A DNA stretch of 64,000 nt, taken from Cyrtodaria siliqua (lineage: Eukaryota > Mollusca > Bivalvia > Adapedonta > Hiatellidae). Shown here piece by piece: positions 60,558-64,000 of the stretch. Made by a program: the position numbers and the translations under genes. The notes below the pieces were generated by a model that was not told the DNA's origin, did no database searches, and was given only the letters and a program-made list of their open reading frames with translations. Positions within the stretch are counted from its first letter, which is position 1. Each line of letters starts with the position of its first letter. Where the stretch lies: the NCBI GenBank assembly GCA_037043455.1, contig JAWPHD010001126.1, forward strand, positions 62,001-126,000, in the 5' to 3' direction.

Positions 60558-61517
60558 AACGCTATCATCCTTGGTAACTAAGTATGGTAAAAATAAAGGA
60601 ACACAAAAGACAGGTGTGAGTTGAGATTGGGCATTTTATTATGCCTATTAAACAACGTAATATTTACAGTACTAAATATTAAAGACATTTCAAATATTTT
60701 TAACATATCTGGGATGAAAACAACGCCTGGGCATTTTATTATGCCTATTAAACAACGTAATATTTACAGTACTAAATATTAAAGACATTTCAAATATTTT
60801 TAACATATCTGGGATGAAAACAACGCCAACAATAACTATTAAAAACATTTCAAATATTTTTAACATATCTGGGATGAAAATGAAAAGTTAAATCCAATAA
60901 AAACATTAAAATAAATTGAAGAATACACATAAATATGAATAAATGAAATGAAAAGTTAAATCCAATAAAAACATTAAAATAAATTGAAGAATACACATAA
61001 TTATGAATAAATGAAAAACTAAGCAAAAGCCGATGAAAAGGTGAAACTTTCACAGTGTCGGAGGAAGGGAGGAGGTGGACGTCTGAAATTTTTTCTATGA
61101 CTTTCCTCCTCGGGAGACTGCATAGAAAGGCAGTGGAAAAGTGTGACGTCATGGACTACCACGTGATATCCGAAACCAATATCATTGGCTAAAGCAAATT
61201 GTTTACTACATGTATTTATAGATGTATATACAAGCCAACACTAAGTTCCATCTTATAGATGTATATACAAGCCAACACTAAGTTCCATCTTCACGCATAA
61301 ATTATTTTATACTATAAAATTTATTTATGCATATAAGATTTCAATTAACGCTATCATCCTTGGTAACTAAGTATGGTAAAAATAAAGGAACACAAAAGAC
61401 AGGTGTGAGTTGAGATTGGGCATTTTATTATGCCTATTAAACAACGTAATATTTACAGTACTAAATATTAAAGACATTTCAAATATTTTTAACATATCTG
61501 GGATGAAAACAACGCCA
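60558..61517. repeat. repeat cluster: 170-bp block duplicated at 789-bp spacing
   Basis: 60558-60728 and 61347-61517 match (aacgctatcatccttggtaa...gatgaaaacaacgcc). The second half of the block is also tandemly repeated at 60729-60826. 60878-61016 holds a 69-bp tandem pair (aagttaaatccaataaaaac), and 61217-61290 a 38-bp pair. Confidence 0.9.
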
Positions 61518-61823
61518 AAAGTTTACCTATGGAATGATTCCATAGGTAAAATACGCCCAGATTAGCAAGGATGATAAAGTGTAATGTGATATAGACAGGA
61601 AAAAACAACAACAACAACAAAATAGAAAAAAAATAAATAAAAAAAAATACAACTAACAAATTACCTATACTTAACTGGTAATAATTCTCAAGACCTAACA
61701 ATTGGCCATGGTTTAACAAACTACATTGTAATCATTATACCAGCAAAATTGAAAAACATGAAATAACATTATGCCATTACAAATAATAAGTCTAATATAG
61801 CAATCCATAAACTGTTCACTATA
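61518..61823. other. AT-rich non-coding
   Basis: A short palindrome (tttacctatggaatgattcc followed by ataggtaaa) is at 61521-61550 and (aac)n is near 61605. No gene. Confidence 0.4.
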
Positions 61824-62888
61824 GTTACCGTCTCGAACGGTTACTTAACTGTAAGTCTTATATACAGAAACTTTTGTGTCCTTAATTGTTCCTACAAGTT
61901 ACCGTCTCGAACGGTTAACTTAATCGTTATTGGCAGAAACACATATGCAATGAAATTGCTGACTTGGATAACCCACACATACAATGTCATGTTCACCATT
62001 GTTTACTATTTCATAATTTGCCAGTTAACAAATTAATTGTACATGAATGATACCACTGTTGTTGCCGTCTCTAACGATCAACCGATTAAAGTTCAAGTTT
62101 GGTTCGAGGTGTGCTCTAGCTTTAAAAGTTTGGGTAAAGGCAGCCCGACTAAACTTAATGCAACATCCAATGTAAGAACTGTCGTGAAAAGTGCCATCTC
62201 AAACGGTCACTATTTATGCAAACTGCTATCAAGGGAAACCGCCAGTGGCCGGATGTACTTTATAAAAGCCTGAGACCGCCATCTACCTAAATGCTGTATT
62301 TGTGTGTTTGACAAGTTATTGTCATGCGCAAAAGTGGCTCCCCCAATCCGGAACGAGTGAGCTGTGTACAATTTCGGGTCAAGGTCATTGTCTAAAACAT
62401 AGCGACGGAGTAAGGAGCGAAAGAAACGAGCTGAAACGGGGTTACCTTTTTTATTTCTAAATAATGGACCCGAAATAGCTTTATCTAATGCAAAGTATTT
62501 GTATAATGCCCGGACTGGACATATGGTTTTATTTTTCGTTTTATGAAGAACAATTACAGCGGAATCGCCCTGTGAGTTACCGTCTCGAAAGGTTAACTTA
62601 ATCGTTATTGGCAGAAACACATATGCAATGAAATTGCTGACTTGGATAACCCACACATTCAATGTCATGTTCACAATTGTTTACTATTTCATAATTTGCC
62701 AGTTAACAAATTAATTGTACATGAATGATACCACTGTTGTTGCCGTCTCTAACGATCAACCGATTAAAGTTCAAGTTTGGTTCGAGGTGTGCTCTAGCTT
62801 TAAAAGTTTGGGTAAAGGCAGCCCGACTAAACTTAATGCAACATCCAATGTAAGAACTGTCGTGAAAAGTGCCGTCTCAAACGGTCAC
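61824..62888. promoter_or_regulatory. seven copies of a 20-bp inverted-repeat motif, possible recombinase sites
   Basis: gttaccgtctcgaacggtta or variants lie at 61824, 61898, 62061, 62191, 62576, 62739 and 62869. The core CCGT-ctcga-ACGG is an inverted repeat with a 5-bp centre. It is next to the recombinase 3' end. Binding is inferred, not shown. Confidence 0.4.
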
Positions 62889-63251
62889 TATTTATACAAA
62901 CTGCTATCAAGGGAAACCGCCAGTGGCCTGATGTACTTTATAAAAGCCTGAGACCGCCATCTACCTAAATGCTGTATTTGTGTGTTTGACAAGTTATTGT
63001 CATGCGCAAAAGTGGCTCCCCCAATCCGGAAAGAGTGAGCTGTGTACAATTTCGGGTCAAGGTCATTGTCTAAAACACAGCGACGGAGTAAGGAGCGAAA
63101 GAAACGAGCTGAAACGGGGTTACCTTTTTTATTTCTAAATAATGGACCCGAAATAGCTTTATCTAATGCAAAGTATTTGTATAATGCCCGGACTGGACAT
63201 ATGGTTTTATTTTTCGTTTTATGAAGAACAATTACAGCGGAATCGCCCTGT
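61896..63251. repeat. 678-bp tandem duplication of the recombinase 3' end
   Basis: 61896-62573 and 62574-63251 are near-identical direct copies. The junction is visible as gaatcgccctgtg followed by agttaccgtctcg (first) or aatgtttgaaagac (second). Confidence 0.9.
62210..62575 (-). pseudogene. duplicated C-terminal fragment of the tyrosine recombinase
   Basis: Encodes the same HSFRIGG and LGRWRSQAFIKYIR region as the downstream copy but lacks the first catalytic Arg and the N-terminal domain. It is the left copy of the 678-bp duplication. Confidence 0.85.
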
Positions 63252-64000
63252 GAATGTTTGAAAGACTTCATCTTGATTGTAGCGCGAACGACTTTCGAAT
63301 TTCGAAAAGAGAGCGATACATTTTCTCGTTGAATAATATTTGCATGACCTAATTCGGTATAGGTTATTTCCCGTATTCGAAGTAGTGCAAAAAATGCTAC
63401 TAAAAGCATAGTTTTAAAAAGCTGCCTTTTGTAGACATTATGAATGTGCCGATCGAGCGAACTTGTAAAAGATTTCAGAATAGTTAAAGTTATCCCTTGG
63501 CGCTTATCCAATTGATTACCTTTCCTGATACTGTGTAAGAGCTTTTGGATGACAAATGACTTTACAGGTTTTTTTTAAAACCATTTATGCGATGCAAATA
63601 TGTCAGGGCCGAAATGAATGATGTAATCGAAGCGGGCTTAAGGCCTGAGTCATGTTTAACAGCAATAAATTGAGCAAGTTTATGAACCGATATAGGTAAA
63701 AGGGCCTGCGTGGTATAATAAGTTGCGTGAAATCTTTGATAATGACGAACAGCGTTTTGGTAAGCGGACTTTGTTGAAGGTGCCAGCGAATTTTGTAAGA
63801 TCTGCAGAACTGTTTTATTCAATGATGCAGTAGCAGACTTTCTGGAACGACGGTGGGCAGTTGATCCATGTGAGGAGCCAGTTGCCGGAATCGATTGATC
63901 CAATCCTGAAACCATGTTGGTGTGTTTGTGTAACAAGTCCCGATAGCCCGAATTATCATCTGACCAAACACTTTCGTCAGATGATGAGTCCGACGAATGT
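62888..64000 (-). pseudogene. DIRS/Ngaro- or Crypton-type tyrosine recombinase, frameshifted, cut by the window end
   Basis: The frame enters from beyond 64000 with a Ser/Asp-rich start (DSSSDESVWSDDNSGYRD). It then reads a core-binding domain (SLAPSTKSAYQNAVRHYQRF, ALTYLHRINGF). At an A8 run on the coding strand (63573-63580) the frame is lost and a TAA follows at 63562-63564. The catalytic domain continues in another frame from about 63573 to 62888. Landmarks there are FALLRIREIT (first Arg), TAHSFRIGG (HxxR) and LGRWRSQAFIKYIR (Trp/His position and Tyr). A one- or two-base length change in the A-run would restore the frame, so either mutation or homopolymer error is possible. No reverse transcriptase is seen nearby, so DIRS versus Crypton cannot be decided. 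Confidence 0.75.

Noticed and set aside
62037..62951. Plus-strand frames reading MYMNDTTVVAVSNDQ, present twice
   Set aside because: Both lie in the 678-bp duplication antisense to or beyond the recombinase and show no domain; the duplication explains why they occur twice.
1..64000. Reverse transcriptase or retroviral-type gene
   Set aside because: No YXDD-type polymerase, gag or protease signature was recognised in any frame, so the tyrosine recombinases cannot be assigned to DIRS on this evidence.

Overview
This is animal nuclear DNA. It is AT-rich, has spliced genes with GT-AG introns, and carries tRNA-derived SINEs, MITEs, long minisatellites and transposon families typical of invertebrates (ISL2EU-like, hAT-like, Crypton-like, lone tyrosine recombinases, DUF4806-type genes). 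Several dispersed repeats, such as the one reading 'ttcatttttcatccgatctt', look like those I know from heterodont bivalve genomes. A bivalve mollusc is my best guess; this is inference. I recognised no housekeeping gene, reverse transcriptase, rRNA or convincing functional tRNA. Nearly all coding capacity is mobile-element-like or belongs to lineage-expanded families.

Layout: 1-600 foldback repeat. 645-6025 a two-gene ISL2EU-type transposon (DDE transposase on +, SWIM/YqaJ nuclease with PHD-like tail on -). 6281-7209 an OTU-domain exon with 10-residue repeats. 8490-12095 a 3.6 kb minisatellite with a higher-order structure. 12102-15765 a hAT-like transposase gene (-). 16.2-19.0 kb dispersed repeats, a SINE with target-site duplication and a 21-bp minisatellite. 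19036-25142 BEN-like and unidentified exons, split by a 2.4 kb terminal-inverted-repeat element (20108-22491) whose empty target site survives at 24.2 kb. 23.4-27.5 kb tandem dispersed repeats. 27551-29689 an intact three-exon Crypton-like recombinase. 29.7-32.5 kb a dimeric tandem repeat with a nested palindromic insertion. 32.5-36.8 kb mostly non-coding, with MITEs. 36892-46210 a six-exon gene joining a transposase-like region, an OTU domain and 26 acidic 17-residue repeats. 47.0-49.7 kb tandem repeats. 49709-55444 a nine-exon DUF4806 gene with tandemly duplicated exons. 56390-57720 three copies of a 449-bp exon-plus-MITE unit. 58407-60552 the end of a gene of a family I know only as uncharacterised invertebrate proteins. 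60558-64000 duplicated blocks and a tyrosine recombinase whose 3' end is tandemly duplicated together with a repeated recombination-site-like motif.

Functionally, the window is a nest of mobile elements in successive insertion layers. Of the recognisable multi-exon genes, only the Crypton-like recombinase reads through without a stop or frameshift. The nuclease, hAT, BEN-like, DUF4806, transposase-OTU and terminal recombinase genes each carry at least one in-frame stop or frameshift. Exon structures below were built by hand from splice consensus and reading-frame continuity.
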